The notes below the pieces were generated by a model. It was not told where the DNA came from. It did not search any database and was given only the letters and a program-made list of their open reading frames with translations. From Pseudomonas baetica (GTDB taxonomy: Bacteria > Pseudomonadota > Gammaproteobacteria > Pseudomonadales > Pseudomonadaceae), in NCBI RefSeq assembly GCF_002813455.1, contig NZ_PHHE01000001.1, positions 1,240,001 to 1,304,000 on the forward strand: a stretch of DNA of 64,000 nt, written 5' to 3'. A program made the position numbers and the translations under genes. Below, piece by piece: positions 1 to 7,266 of the stretch; the first letter of the stretch is position 1; each line of letters begins with the position of its first letter.

Positions 1-2
1 GT

Positions 3-836
3 GGCGAGGCGCGGGTGTTCTCCACCGCGCAGGTGTTCAACGAGCCACGCACTCCGGTAGTGGGGCGTTTTGCATTGCCGGCGGGCAATCCTTATGCACC
101 GGATAGCGCCGTGCCGATTCGCAGTCTGGCGCTGCGTTTCACCCAGGCCAATGGTCAGCAATGGCGTACCGGCATGAACAGTATGCCGGTGTTCCCGGTG
201 GGGACGCCTGAGGCGTTTTATCAATTGCAGCAGGCGCAATCGCCAGATCCGGCCACGGGTAAACCCGATCCGGGCAAGGTTCCGGCGTTCTTTGCCGCGC
301 ACCCCGAAGCCGTACCGTTCCTGACTTGGGTGAAGACCGCGAAGCCGTCGGCCAGTTACGCTACCGAAACCTACAACAGCGTCAATGCGTTTTATCTGGT
401 GGACGCCAGCGGGGAAAAACAGGCCGTGCGCTGGAGCATGACACCGCTGGCCCAGGATGCTGCAGGTGCCACCGCCCCTGAGGGCAGCGACTTTCTGGAA
501 AAGGATCTGGTGCAGCGCTTGGCTGCCGCGCCACTGCGCTTTGCGTTGAATATCACCTTGGCCAATCCCGATGATCCGGTGAACGACGCCAGCAAAACCT
601 GGCCCGCCGGACGTAAGGTGTTGAACGCCGGCACGTTGGTGCTGGACAAGACCCAGCCGCAACTGAGTGGCGAGTGCCGCGATATCAATTACGACCCATT
701 GGTGCTGCCGTCCGGCATTCAAGGCACCGACGACCCGTTGCTCGCCGCACGTTCGGCCGGTTACGCCGATTCCTATCTGCGGCGCACCAGCGAAGTCAGC
801 CAGTTGCCCGCCGCCAAACAGGAGGCTCGCCCATGA
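3..836 (+). CDS. Catalase-family peroxidase (SrpA-like), 3' part
   Basis: The reading frame is open from the window edge, so the true start and the distal heme histidine lie outside. About 277 residues remain. FNEP near the N-terminal end and RSAGYADSYLRR near the C-terminus fit the catalase fold; the Tyr in RSAGYADS is the likely proximal heme ligand. This is the short, often exported SrpA/catalase-related peroxidase group rather than a full-size catalase. Its stop overlaps the start of the cytochrome b561 gene (ATGA), so the two are translationally coupled. A catalase-like peroxidase paired with a b-type cytochrome suggests a membrane-linked peroxide-consuming module; that pairing is inference. 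Confidence 0.85.
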   Translation, partial: GEARVFSTAQVFNEPRTPVVGRFALPAGNPYAPDSAVPIRSLALRFTQANGQQWRTGMNSMPVFPVGTPEAFYQLQQAQSPDPATGKPDPGKVPAFFAAHPEAVPFLTWVKTAKPSASYATETYNSVNAFYLVDASGEKQAVRWSMTPLAQDAAGATAPEGSDFLEKDLVQRLAAAPLRFALNITLANPDDPVNDASKTWPAGRKVLNAGTLVLDKTQPQLSGECRDINYDPLVLPSGIQGTDDPLLAARSAGYADSYLRRTSEVSQLPAAKQEARP

Positions 837-1378
837 GCACGCAACCGACACATTTCGCCCTGTTGGCGCGACTGCTGCACTGGCTGATGGCGGTAATGAT
901 CATCGCGATGCTGTTCATCGGTGCCGGCATGGTCACTTCGGTTTCACAGCGTCATGAATGGCTGATCCATCTGCACAAGCCGTTGGGCATCGCGATTCTG
1001 GCGCTGGTGATCGTGCGGATTGTGGTGCGCTTGGCGACGCGCCAGCCGCCGCTGCCGGCGGACCTGCCGGACTGGCAGGTGTTCGCGGCCAAGGCATCGC
1101 ACCTGTTGCTCTACGGCTTGATGCTGGTGCTGCCGCTGCTCGGTTGGGCGATGATCAGCGCATCGGGTGAGCCAGTCATGCTCAGCACTTCGCTGCAATT
1201 ACCGTCCATTGTTCCGGCCGATGCGCAGTTGTTTGCGTTGCTGCGCAAAGCGCATGGCTATCTGGCGTATCTGTTGTTCCTGACGGTGCTGCTGCACTTG
1301 GCGGCGGCGCTGTTCCATGGCTGGGTGCGTCGCGACGAAGTGCTCTCCAGCATGTTGCGTGGGCGCGATCGCGATTAA
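833..1378 (+). CDS. Cytochrome b561 family membrane protein
   Basis: This is a 181-residue protein with four hydrophobic helices. Histidines placed to ligate b hemes occur in LHWLMAV (helix 1), HLHKPLG (helix 2), KAHGYLAYLL (helix 3) and LLHLAAALFH (helix 4). The family moves electrons in the inner membrane between the quinone pool and a partner. An ATG start at 833 was chosen because it overlaps the catalase stop and is preceded by AGGAGGC-like sequence; reading further upstream only runs antiparallel through the catalase gene. The probable partner is the upstream catalase-like peroxidase. Confidence 0.88.
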   Translation: MSTQPTHFALLARLLHWLMAVMIIAMLFIGAGMVTSVSQRHEWLIHLHKPLGIAILALVIVRIVVRLATRQPPLPADLPDWQVFAAKASHLLLYGLMLVLPLLGWAMISASGEPVMLSTSLQLPSIVPADAQLFALLRKAHGYLAYLLFLTVLLHLAAALFHGWVRRDEVLSSMLRGRDRD

Positions 1379-1380
1379 CC

Positions 1381-1545
1381 CGTTGGGGCGGCGCATTGTG
1401 TGGATGCGCCACTTTCCCCGGCGCCACGGCGTTGATGCCTGCACCCAGCAGGCACACGCCGTACCAACCGGCCCATGCGGTTGTGCGAAGTACACATTGC
1501 CCACGGCAATACCGCAGGCAACGGCGAACAGCCGCACCACGCTAG
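1381..1545 (-). pseudogene. Remnant of an MFS transporter with internal deletion
   Basis: On the minus strand, near 1540-1480, the translation VVRLFAVACGIAVGNVYFAQ is the usual first-helix sequence of DHA1-type MFS exporters. Within about 10 bases it runs, in another frame, into AGWYGVCLLGAGINAVAPGK, which resembles the last helix of the same family. The roughly 350 residues between are absent. I read this as the fused head and tail of a deleted transporter gene. The short length makes the call tentative. Confidence 0.5.
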
Positions 1546-1569
1546 ATCGCAGACAAGCTGCGATCTTTT
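1544..1569. repeat. Inverted repeat, fragment of the AGATCGCAG element
   Basis: AGATCGCAG and CTGCGATCT form a perfect 9-bp stem with a 5-base loop, followed by TTTT on the plus strand. The same AAGATCGCAG core occurs in the longer inverted repeat at 61806-61888 and near 50075, so this is a relic of a dispersed repeat. It could terminate transcripts arriving on the plus strand. Confidence 0.55.
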
Positions 1570-1589
1570 GGTATTGCGAGGGCAGAGGT

Positions 1590-2741
1590 TCAGCGCAGCG
1601 TACCGACCATGTCGGCAATGGTGGTCAAAACATCTTTACCCAACTGCATTGAGCGTTTGCCCGACCAACCGGTGTGCGCATTCGGTGCGTCGTCGTGATC
1701 CTTGAAGGGCATTTCCAGCGTCAGCGACAGGCAATCGAACTTCTGGCCGACGCTGTTGCATGCCAGCGTCATGTTGGCCTGGCCTGGTTCGTCGCGGGTG
1801 TAGCCATACTTGGTCTGGAAGTCTTTGGTGGTGTGCTTCAAGTGGCTGCGGAAATGCTCTTCGAGTTTTTCCAGCCGTGGTGTGTACCCCGGATTACCTT
1901 CGCAACCGGCGGTGAAAACGTGGGGGATTTCCTCATCGCCGTGTACGTCGAGGAACAGATCGACGCCGTACTTTTCCATCTGCTGCTGTACGAACAAGAC
2001 CTCAGGGCTGACTTCCTGACTGGCACTCTGCCAGGCGCGGTTGAGGTCCTGACCCATGGCGTTGGTGCGCAGGTTACCGTGGAAGGCACCATCGGGGTTC
2101 ATGTTCGGCACCAGGTAGAGGTCGGCACCGGCGAGCAATGTGTTCAGCACCGGGTCATCGTTTCTTTCCAGACGTTCGATCACGCCTTCCATGAACCATT
2201 CGGCCATGTGCTCACCGGGATGCTGCTGGGCGATGATCCAGACCTTGCGCTGACCCTGCGCACCGCTGCCTTTGCGCAGCAGCTGGATGTCGCGCCCCTC
2301 GACGCTTTTGCCGGTGGCCAACAGTTCGGTGCCGGCTTTGGTCAGCGCCTGCTCGATCAGCCAGTCGTGGCGACCACGGCTGTAAGGTTCGAAATAGGCA
2401 AACCAGGCGTGAGTCTGCGTGGCTTCAAGCGAGAAGCGCAGGCAGTCGCCTTCGAATATGGTCGGTACGCGGAACCAGTTGACGTGGTCGTAGGAGGCCA
2501 CGGCTTGATAACCGGTCCAGGCCTTGTTGTACGAAGACTGGCTGGCGTTGTTCAGGCGAAACCAGTGTTCCTGGCCGACATGCAGGCCGCTGGCCTTGAA
2601 GTGGAACCACTGGAAATGCGCGCTGCGCATGTCTGGTCGAATGGCCAGAACCGGGTTGAGCGGATTACTGATGTCGATGACTTGGATATTGCCGCTGTCG
2701 AAGTTGGCGCTGATGTCGAACGAAGATTTGGCCACGGTCAT
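1590..2741 (-). CDS. M14 family zinc carboxypeptidase (cytosolic CP-like)
   Basis: This 383-residue protein has an N-terminal beta-rich domain of about 130 residues, then an M14 catalytic domain. The zinc-binding HxxE sits in HPGEHMAEW, the third zinc ligand in DVHGDEE, the substrate-binding N-R pair in DLNRAW, and the general-base Glu in LTLEMPFK. The layout matches the AGBL/Nna1-like bacterial cytosolic carboxypeptidases, which trim C-terminal residues; no signal peptide is seen. An AGGAACCGATT ribosome site precedes the ATG. It stands alone, with an MFS relic downstream and the PrrF region upstream. Confidence 0.88.
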   Translation of the reverse strand: MTVAKSSFDISANFDSGNIQVIDISNPLNPVLAIRPDMRSAHFQWFHFKASGLHVGQEHWFRLNNASQSSYNKAWTGYQAVASYDHVNWFRVPTIFEGDCLRFSLEATQTHAWFAYFEPYSRGRHDWLIEQALTKAGTELLATGKSVEGRDIQLLRKGSGAQGQRKVWIIAQQHPGEHMAEWFMEGVIERLERNDDPVLNTLLAGADLYLVPNMNPDGAFHGNLRTNAMGQDLNRAWQSASQEVSPEVLFVQQQMEKYGVDLFLDVHGDEEIPHVFTAGCEGNPGYTPRLEKLEEHFRSHLKHTTKDFQTKYGYTRDEPGQANMTLACNSVGQKFDCLSLTLEMPFKDHDDAPNAHTGWSGKRSMQLGKDVLTTIADMVGTLR

Positions 2742-2999
2742 AATCGGTTCCTGAATATGATTTTTATGGCGGCTACTTTAGCAGGCTGGGGTGAAACGGA
2801 GGAGAATCGCGGGGGTGTTGGCGGGGGCGTCCTCCATGACGCGGACGCAGCTTAGTGTCTGTGCGATTGATTCTCAAGTGCTAATTACCATTAGTTTGCC
2901 CCAATGGCGCCGAGCTTCTCTTGCCAAGCGATATTCTTTTGATATTATCCGCGCCATCGAATTTGCAACATCAAAGACTTCATTAGCCTGAAGACATAA
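2742..2999. other. Intergenic stretch with a possible plus-strand promoter
   Basis: No protein gene is convincing here. TTGCCA (2921-2926) and TATTAT (2943-2948) lie 16 bases apart and could be a sigma-70 promoter reading toward the PrrF terminator. An AT-rich tract at 2868-2892 (CTAATTACCATTA) is only a weak Fur-box resemblance. Confidence 0.3.
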
Positions 3000-3014
3000 G
3001 CCCGAAAAACGGGC

Positions 3015-3042
3015 AAAAAAAGACCCGGCAAAAAGCCGGGTC
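3015..3042 (-). terminator. Rho-independent terminator of PrrF
   Basis: A perfect 8-bp stem GACCCGGC (3022-3029) / GCCGGGTC (3035-3042) with an A5 loop is followed on the minus strand by seven T (3021-3015). Confidence 0.9.
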
Positions 3043-3126
3043 AAAAACCGTGATTAGCCTGATGAGGAGATAGTCCAGAAGACCGACCTAAGGTCTCTGG
3101 TCCATCGACTGATCTCGCGACCAGCT
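3015..3126 (-). ncRNA. prrF: PrrF iron-responsive small RNA
   Basis: The minus strand from 3126 begins AGCTGGTCGCGAGATCAG, whose CGCGAGATCAG core is the conserved target-pairing part of Pseudomonas PrrF RNAs. It continues through CTCATCAGGCTAATCACGG and ends in a GACCCGGC/GCCGGGTC hairpin followed by seven U. The length, about 112 nt, fits PrrF1/PrrF2. PrrF is made when iron is scarce and represses mRNAs of iron-rich proteins (sodB, sdh, acn and others) with Hfq. The Fur box directly upstream fits. Which of the two genomic copies this is cannot be told from the window. Confidence 0.93.
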
Positions 3127-3130
3127 GCAT

Positions 3131-3161
3131 GCAATAATAATCATTATCATTTGCAAGTCAA
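3131..3161 (-). promoter_or_regulatory. prrF promoter with overlapping Fur box
   Basis: On the minus strand, -35 TTGACT (3161-3156), a 16-base spacer and -10 TATTAT (3139-3134) place +1 seven bases further on, at 3126. The spacer and -10 are covered by AATGATAATGATTATTATT (3151-3133), a near-consensus Fur box. Fur-Fe(II) bound here would block RNA polymerase. Confidence 0.9.
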
Positions 3162-3216
3162 ATGATTTTATCTGCTCGATTGGAAAATTCTTTCCTGTCC
3201 TCTCGAAATCTCTTCG

Positions 3217-3558
3217 TCACGCTTCTTCTTCGCCATCAAGCGAATGGTCGACCATCGCCCGCGCCATATCCACCATGTGTACTACCGAAAACGCCAGATC
3301 GCGACTTGCGCCTTGCAGGTTTTCGGCTGCCTTGAACGCGGTAGCGGCTGCGCAACGCAACAGATCCGAGGCATGCACCAGGGCTTCTTCACCGCTGAGG
3401 TGACGCCTGACGTCAAAAAAACGCTCATCAACCTCGGGTTCTGACACAGTTGGTTTCAAGTAGTAGTCCAGCGCACGCTGTGCTGCGGCGTTGCCTTGTG
3501 GCGAGGTGAAAGTGGTGTCCATCTGCAGGTCGGGCAAGTCTTTGCAGCTGATATTCAT
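3217..3558 (-). CDS. DUF6124 (formerly DUF3077) family small protein
   Basis: This is a 113-residue acidic protein. The N-terminal AAAQRALDYYLKP and the C-terminal helical stretch LVHASDLLRCAAATAFKAAE, followed by LAFSVVHMVDMARAMVDHSL, match the Pseudomonas-specific DUF6124 family, whose members are numerous and of unknown function. No signal peptide or membrane segment is visible. GTGACC upstream of the ATG is a modest ribosome site. It lies between PrrF and a divergent repressor gene. Confidence 0.75.
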   Translation of the reverse strand: MNISCKDLPDLQMDTTFTSPQGNAAAQRALDYYLKPTVSEPEVDERFFDVRRHLSGEEALVHASDLLRCAAATAFKAAENLQGASRDLAFSVVHMVDMARAMVDHSLDGEEEA

Positions 3559-3687
3559 GGTGAAAGGTCACTCCTTGGTCGATTCAAATCCGTGATCTCA
3601 GAATAGTACGATTCGTAATTGTGACTTGAATTTAAATACTACAATATGTGTTTTGTCGGTCGAAGACGTACGCGTAAGGTGCCGCAC

Positions 3688-4347
3688 ATGGATAAATGGA
3701 TTGAGTTGGTCAAGGCCAAGATGAGTGAACTCAAAATCACTCAAACAGAGCTCGGAGAGCGCGTCGGCATGTCCCAGGGCGGCATCGGCCATTGGCTGAA
3801 CAAGCGGCGGGAACCGGGCATCACGGAAATGAATCGCGTGCTGCAGGCGCTGGGCATGGATTTTCTGGAGGTGGTGCTGGTGATCCGCGAGCCCCTGGAC
3901 ACGCCGGACGACGATATGCCGCTGGCGCAGAAATACAACCCGTACTTTCGCTACCCGGTCAGTGACTGGCGTACCCCCTGCGAGGCACGGGAGAGTGAAC
4001 CGACGTCCTACGCCCCGACGCAAAGCAAACAACGCTTCGAACTGACGGATTACCACGCCCGAGGTGCGGCGTTCTGGCTGACAGTGACGGGTGATTCGAT
4101 GACTGCGCCCACCGGCTCGAGCATTGCCGAAGGCATGCTGATTCTGGTAGATCCGGAGGTGGAAGCGCTGCCCGGAAAGCTGGTCATCGCCCAGTGGCCG
4201 AACAGCGATGAGGCGATTTTTCGCAAGCTTGACGAAGAGGGCGGCCAGCGTTATCTGGTACCGCTCAATCCGACCTGGCCCAAAGCCCTGTTCACCGACG
4301 AGTGTCGAATCATCGGCGTTGTGGTTCAGGCAACGGCGCGTTACTAG
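3688..4347 (+). CDS. LexA/PrtR-like S24 repressor with XRE domain
   Basis: The protein has 220 residues. An N-terminal helix-turn-helix (ITQTELGERVGMSQGGIGHW, about residues 16-35) precedes a C-terminal S24 peptidase domain with the nucleophile Ser in GDSM and the general-base Lys in LPGKLVIA. RecA-stimulated self-cleavage is the family mechanism, as in PrtR of P. aeruginosa, which controls pyocin genes. The ATG at 3688 was chosen because AAGGT lies 7 bases upstream; the frame is open for 14 further codons. A weak TTGTGA (3619) / TACAAT (3640) promoter precedes it. No phage or pyocin genes are next to it, so its targets may be elsewhere. Confidence 0.87.
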   Translation: MDKWIELVKAKMSELKITQTELGERVGMSQGGIGHWLNKRREPGITEMNRVLQALGMDFLEVVLVIREPLDTPDDDMPLAQKYNPYFRYPVSDWRTPCEARESEPTSYAPTQSKQRFELTDYHARGAAFWLTVTGDSMTAPTGSSIAEGMLILVDPEVEALPGKLVIAQWPNSDEAIFRKLDEEGGQRYLVPLNPTWPKALFTDECRIIGVVVQATARY

Positions 4348-4350
4348 TCA

Positions 4351-4380
4351 GATCGATCCTCGCCAAGCGTAGGATCGATC
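4351..4380. terminator. Perfect inverted repeat between convergent genes
   Basis: GATCGATCCT and AGGATCGATC pair over 10 bp around a 10-base loop, between the convergent repressor and liuD genes. There is no T-run, so it may be a factor-dependent or mRNA-stabilising hairpin rather than an intrinsic terminator. Confidence 0.5.
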
Positions 4381-4386
4381 CTTGAT

Positions 4387-6339
4387 TCACACTTCTTCCA
4401 ATTCGACCAAAGCGCTGCCTTCGCCGACCATCTCACCTTCCTGGCAATACAGTGCTTTGATCACGCCTGCGTGTGGCGCGCGGATGCTGTGCTCCATCTT
4501 CATCGCCTCCAGCACCACCAGTTGCGCACCGGCCTCAACCGATTGCCCGGCCTCAACCAGCACTCGCACGATGCTGCCATTCATTGGCGCGGTCAATCCG
4601 CCCTGATGACTGTGGCCGGCTTCGACGGCATTGATCGGATCGTACGACTCAATGCGCCGCAACTCGCCTTCCCATTGCAGATACAGTGAATTGCCCTGAC
4701 GGATAGCGCGCAGGCTACGACGCACGCCGTCGCGCGCGACAACCAGCGCTTCAGCCGAGAGTTTGGCGTCGCCACCGGCTCCCAGCGTCAGCGCCCGATC
4801 CTGGCCCTCGCAACTCAAATGCAGGGCGATTTCTCGCGGCAGGCCAGCACGCAAACCGCAGCCCGTAACCCACGGCGAACCCGGATCATCCGCCCGGGAA
4901 ACCTGCGGCAGACTCTGCGCAAACGCCTGCGCCGCCGCGTTCCAGAACGCATCACTTAACTCGCCCGGAGCCGGCAACAGTTGCTCCTGATAACGCGGGA
5001 TAAACCCGGTATCCAGTTCCGCTGCGGCAAACGCCGGGTGCGCAATGATCCGCCGCAGGAAATTGATATTGGTTTTCAACCCGCCAATTGCAAATTCATC
5101 GAGCATGCTCAACAACCGCAGGCGCGCCTGTTCACGGTCCTCGCCCCAGGCAATCAGCTTGCCGAGCATCGGGTCGTAAAACGGCGAAATCTGATCACCT
5201 TCCTCAACGCCGCTATCGACTCGACGTCCCGGCCCTTCAGCCGATTCACGATACAAATCCAGGCGTCCGGTAGCGGGCAGGAAGTCATTCGCAGGATCCT
5301 CGGCATACAGACGCACTTCAATCGCATGCCCATTCAAAGGCACCTGATCCTGAGTGATCGGCAGCGCTTCGCCACGGGCGACGCGAATCTGCCACGCCAC
5401 TAGATCCAGACCGGTGATAGCCTCGGTAACCGGGTGCTCAACCTGCAGCCGCGTGTTCATCTCCATAAAGAAGAATTCGCCACGCGAATCGAGCAAGAAC
5501 TCCACGGTGCCCGCGCCGACATAACCAATCGCCTGCGCCGAACGCACGGCCGCTTCACCCATCGCCCGGCGCAGTTCCGGGGTCAGGCCCGGTGCCGGGG
5601 CTTCTTCGACAACTTTCTGGTGGCGGCGCTGAATCGAACAATCACGCTCATTGAGATACAGGCAGTTGCCATGCTGATCGGCAAACACCTGGATCTCCAC
5701 ATGGCGTGGCTTGAGCAGGTATTTCTCCACCAGCATCCGCGAGTCGCCGAACGACGACTGCGCTTCTCGTTGAGCGGAGGCGAGGGCTTCGGCCAATTGG
5801 CTGACCTCCTCAACCACTTTCATGCCTTTGCCGCCACCGCCAGCCGTAGCCTTGAGCAGCACAGGATAGCCGATACGTTCGCAGGCATCGCGGAAGGTAT
5901 CGAGGTCCTGCGCTTCGCCGTGATAACCCGGCACCAGCGGCACACCCGCGGTTTCCATCAACGCCTTGGCCGCAGATTTGCTGCCCATCGCGTCAATGGC
6001 CGAGGCCGGCGGGCCGAGGAATATCAGGCCCGCCGCTTCGATAGCGCGAGCGAACCCGGCGTTCTCGGACAGAAAGCCATAACCCGGATGAATCGCCTGA
6101 GCGCCGCTGGCTTTGGCCGCCGCGATCAGTTTGTCGATTTGCAGATAACTGTCGGCCGCTTTGCTGCCGCCCAGGTCCACGCGAATGTCCGCCTCACGGC
6201 TGTGCCGCGCTTCGCGGTCGGTGGCGCTGTGCACGGCAACAGTGGTCAGGCCCAGGGCTTTGGCGGTGCGCATGACCCGGCAAGCGATTTCGCCACGGTT
6301 GGCCACCAGCAGGGTGGTGAGAACAGGTGCGCTCATCAA
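4387..6339 (-). CDS. liuD: Methylcrotonyl-CoA carboxylase, biotin-containing alpha subunit
   Basis: The 650-residue protein carries a biotin carboxylase domain (LVANRGEIACRV near the start, ATP-grasp glycine loop GGGGKGMK near residue 165, MEMNTRLQVEHPVTE near 290) and a C-terminal biotinyl domain with the biotinylated lysine in EAMKMEH at about residue 614. It carboxylates biotin for transfer to 3-methylcrotonyl-CoA by LiuB in leucine and isovalerate breakdown. Its ATG overlaps the liuC stop by 4 bases. It is the last gene of liuABCD. The neighbouring liuABC genes separate it from acetyl-CoA carboxylase, and no geranyl-CoA (atu) genes are present. Confidence 0.93.
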   Translation of the reverse strand: MMSAPVLTTLLVANRGEIACRVMRTAKALGLTTVAVHSATDREARHSREADIRVDLGGSKAADSYLQIDKLIAAAKASGAQAIHPGYGFLSENAGFARAIEAAGLIFLGPPASAIDAMGSKSAAKALMETAGVPLVPGYHGEAQDLDTFRDACERIGYPVLLKATAGGGGKGMKVVEEVSQLAEALASAQREAQSSFGDSRMLVEKYLLKPRHVEIQVFADQHGNCLYLNERDCSIQRRHQKVVEEAPAPGLTPELRRAMGEAAVRSAQAIGYVGAGTVEFLLDSRGEFFFMEMNTRLQVEHPVTEAITGLDLVAWQIRVARGEALPITQDQVPLNGHAIEVRLYAEDPANDFLPATGRLDLYRESAEGPGRRVDSGVEEGDQISPFYDPMLGKLIAWGEDREQARLRLLSMLDEFAIGGLKTNINFLRRIIAHPAFAAAELDTGFIPRYQEQLLPAPGELSDAFWNAAAQAFAQSLPQVSRADDPGSPWVTGCGLRAGLPREIALHLSCEGQDRALTLGAGGDAKLSAEALVVARDGVRRSLRAIRQGNSLYLQWEGELRRIESYDPINAVEAGHSHQGGLTAPMNGSIVRVLVEAGQSVEAGAQLVVLEAMKMEHSIRAPHAGVIKALYCQEGEMVGEGSALVELEEV

Positions 6340-7151
6340 CGCGGCTCCTTGGTGGTGGTTGCGGCCTGCCAGTTCGGCGGACGTTTTTGCAGAAACGCGC
6401 GCAAACCTTCCTGGCCTTCGGGGCTGACGCGGATACGGGCGATGGCGTTTTCGGTGTAGCGGCGCAGGGCCGGGGTCAGGGCGCCGTTGCCGACTTCACG
6501 CAGCAAGTCTTTGCTCGCACGCATCGCGGCTGGGCTGTTGAGCAGCAAATTGTCGATCCACTGTTCGACCTGTTGCTCAAGCTCCGCGACCGGATAGCTG
6601 TCGGACAATAAACCTATTTCCCGCGCCCGCTGACCGCCAAAACGTTCGGCGGTCAAGGCGTAACGACGTGCCGCGCGCTCGCCGATGGCTTGCACCACGA
6701 ACGGGCTGATCACCGCTGGCGCCAGACCGATGCGCACTTCCGACAGGCAGAACTGCGCGTCATCGGCACCAATGGCCATGTCGCAGCAACTGATCAGGCC
6801 CAGCGCGCCGCCGAACGCTGCGCCTTGCACCACGGCCAGGGTCGGGATTTTCAGCTTGGCGAGGTTGTACATCAGCTCTGCCAGTTCGCGGGCGTCGTCG
6901 AGGTTGGTGTGGTAATCGAGTTCGGCCGATTGTTGCATCCACGCCAGATCAGCGCCGGCGCTGAAGTGCTTGCCGCGCCCGCGCACCAGCAGAAAACGCA
7001 GGCTGGCATCGCTGGCGACCTTGTCGAGGGCGAGGATCAGTTCGCGGATCATCTCGGCGTTGAAGGCGTTGTTCTTTTCAGCGCGGTTGAGCCACAGCGT
7101 CGCGAAACCCCGTGGGTCGCTCTGCAGTTCGAGGGTGTTGAAATCGCTCAT
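6336..7151 (-). CDS. liuC: Methylglutaconyl-CoA hydratase
   Basis: This 271-residue member of the crotonase family has the oxyanion-hole segments FSAGADLAWM and GAAFGGALGLISCCDMAIG. It hydrates 3-methylglutaconyl-CoA to HMG-CoA, the step after LiuB/LiuD. The start was put at the second of two nearby ATGs (7151), 10 bases after GGAG; the ATG two codons upstream is too close to that site. Upstream in-frame sequence is only a REPIN. The stop overlaps the liuD start (ATGA). Confidence 0.9.
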   Translation of the reverse strand: MSDFNTLELQSDPRGFATLWLNRAEKNNAFNAEMIRELILALDKVASDASLRFLLVRGRGKHFSAGADLAWMQQSAELDYHTNLDDARELAELMYNLAKLKIPTLAVVQGAAFGGALGLISCCDMAIGADDAQFCLSEVRIGLAPAVISPFVVQAIGERAARRYALTAERFGGQRAREIGLLSDSYPVAELEQQVEQWIDNLLLNSPAAMRASKDLLREVGNGALTPALRRYTENAIARIRVSPEGQEGLRAFLQKRPPNWQAATTTKEPR

Positions 7152-7174
7152 ATTCATCCGTCTCCACGTTTTCT

Positions 7175-7260
7175 GTGGGAGCGAGCCTGCTTGCGAAGAG
7201 CGATTGCGCGGTAAGACAGATGGACCGCGCTGAAGCTTTCGCGAGCAGGCTCGCTCCCAC
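7175..7260. repeat. REPIN inside the liu operon
   Basis: Two inverted REP copies (GTGGGAGCGAGCCTGC at the left, its complement ending at 7260) are separated by about 35 bases. The element fills the liuB-liuC gap, so it is transcribed and could fold into a large hairpin. Confidence 0.9.
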
Positions 7261-7266
7261 AAAAAA

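Noticed and set aside
1199..1618. 139-codon minus-strand frame as a real gene
   Set aside because: Only a short inner part resembles MFS; the rest runs antisense into cytochrome b561. Kept as a pseudogene relic instead.
3000..3014. GCCCG-AAAAA-CGGGC as a separate plus-strand terminator
   Set aside because: It is followed by A rather than T, so it cannot be an intrinsic terminator on the plus strand.
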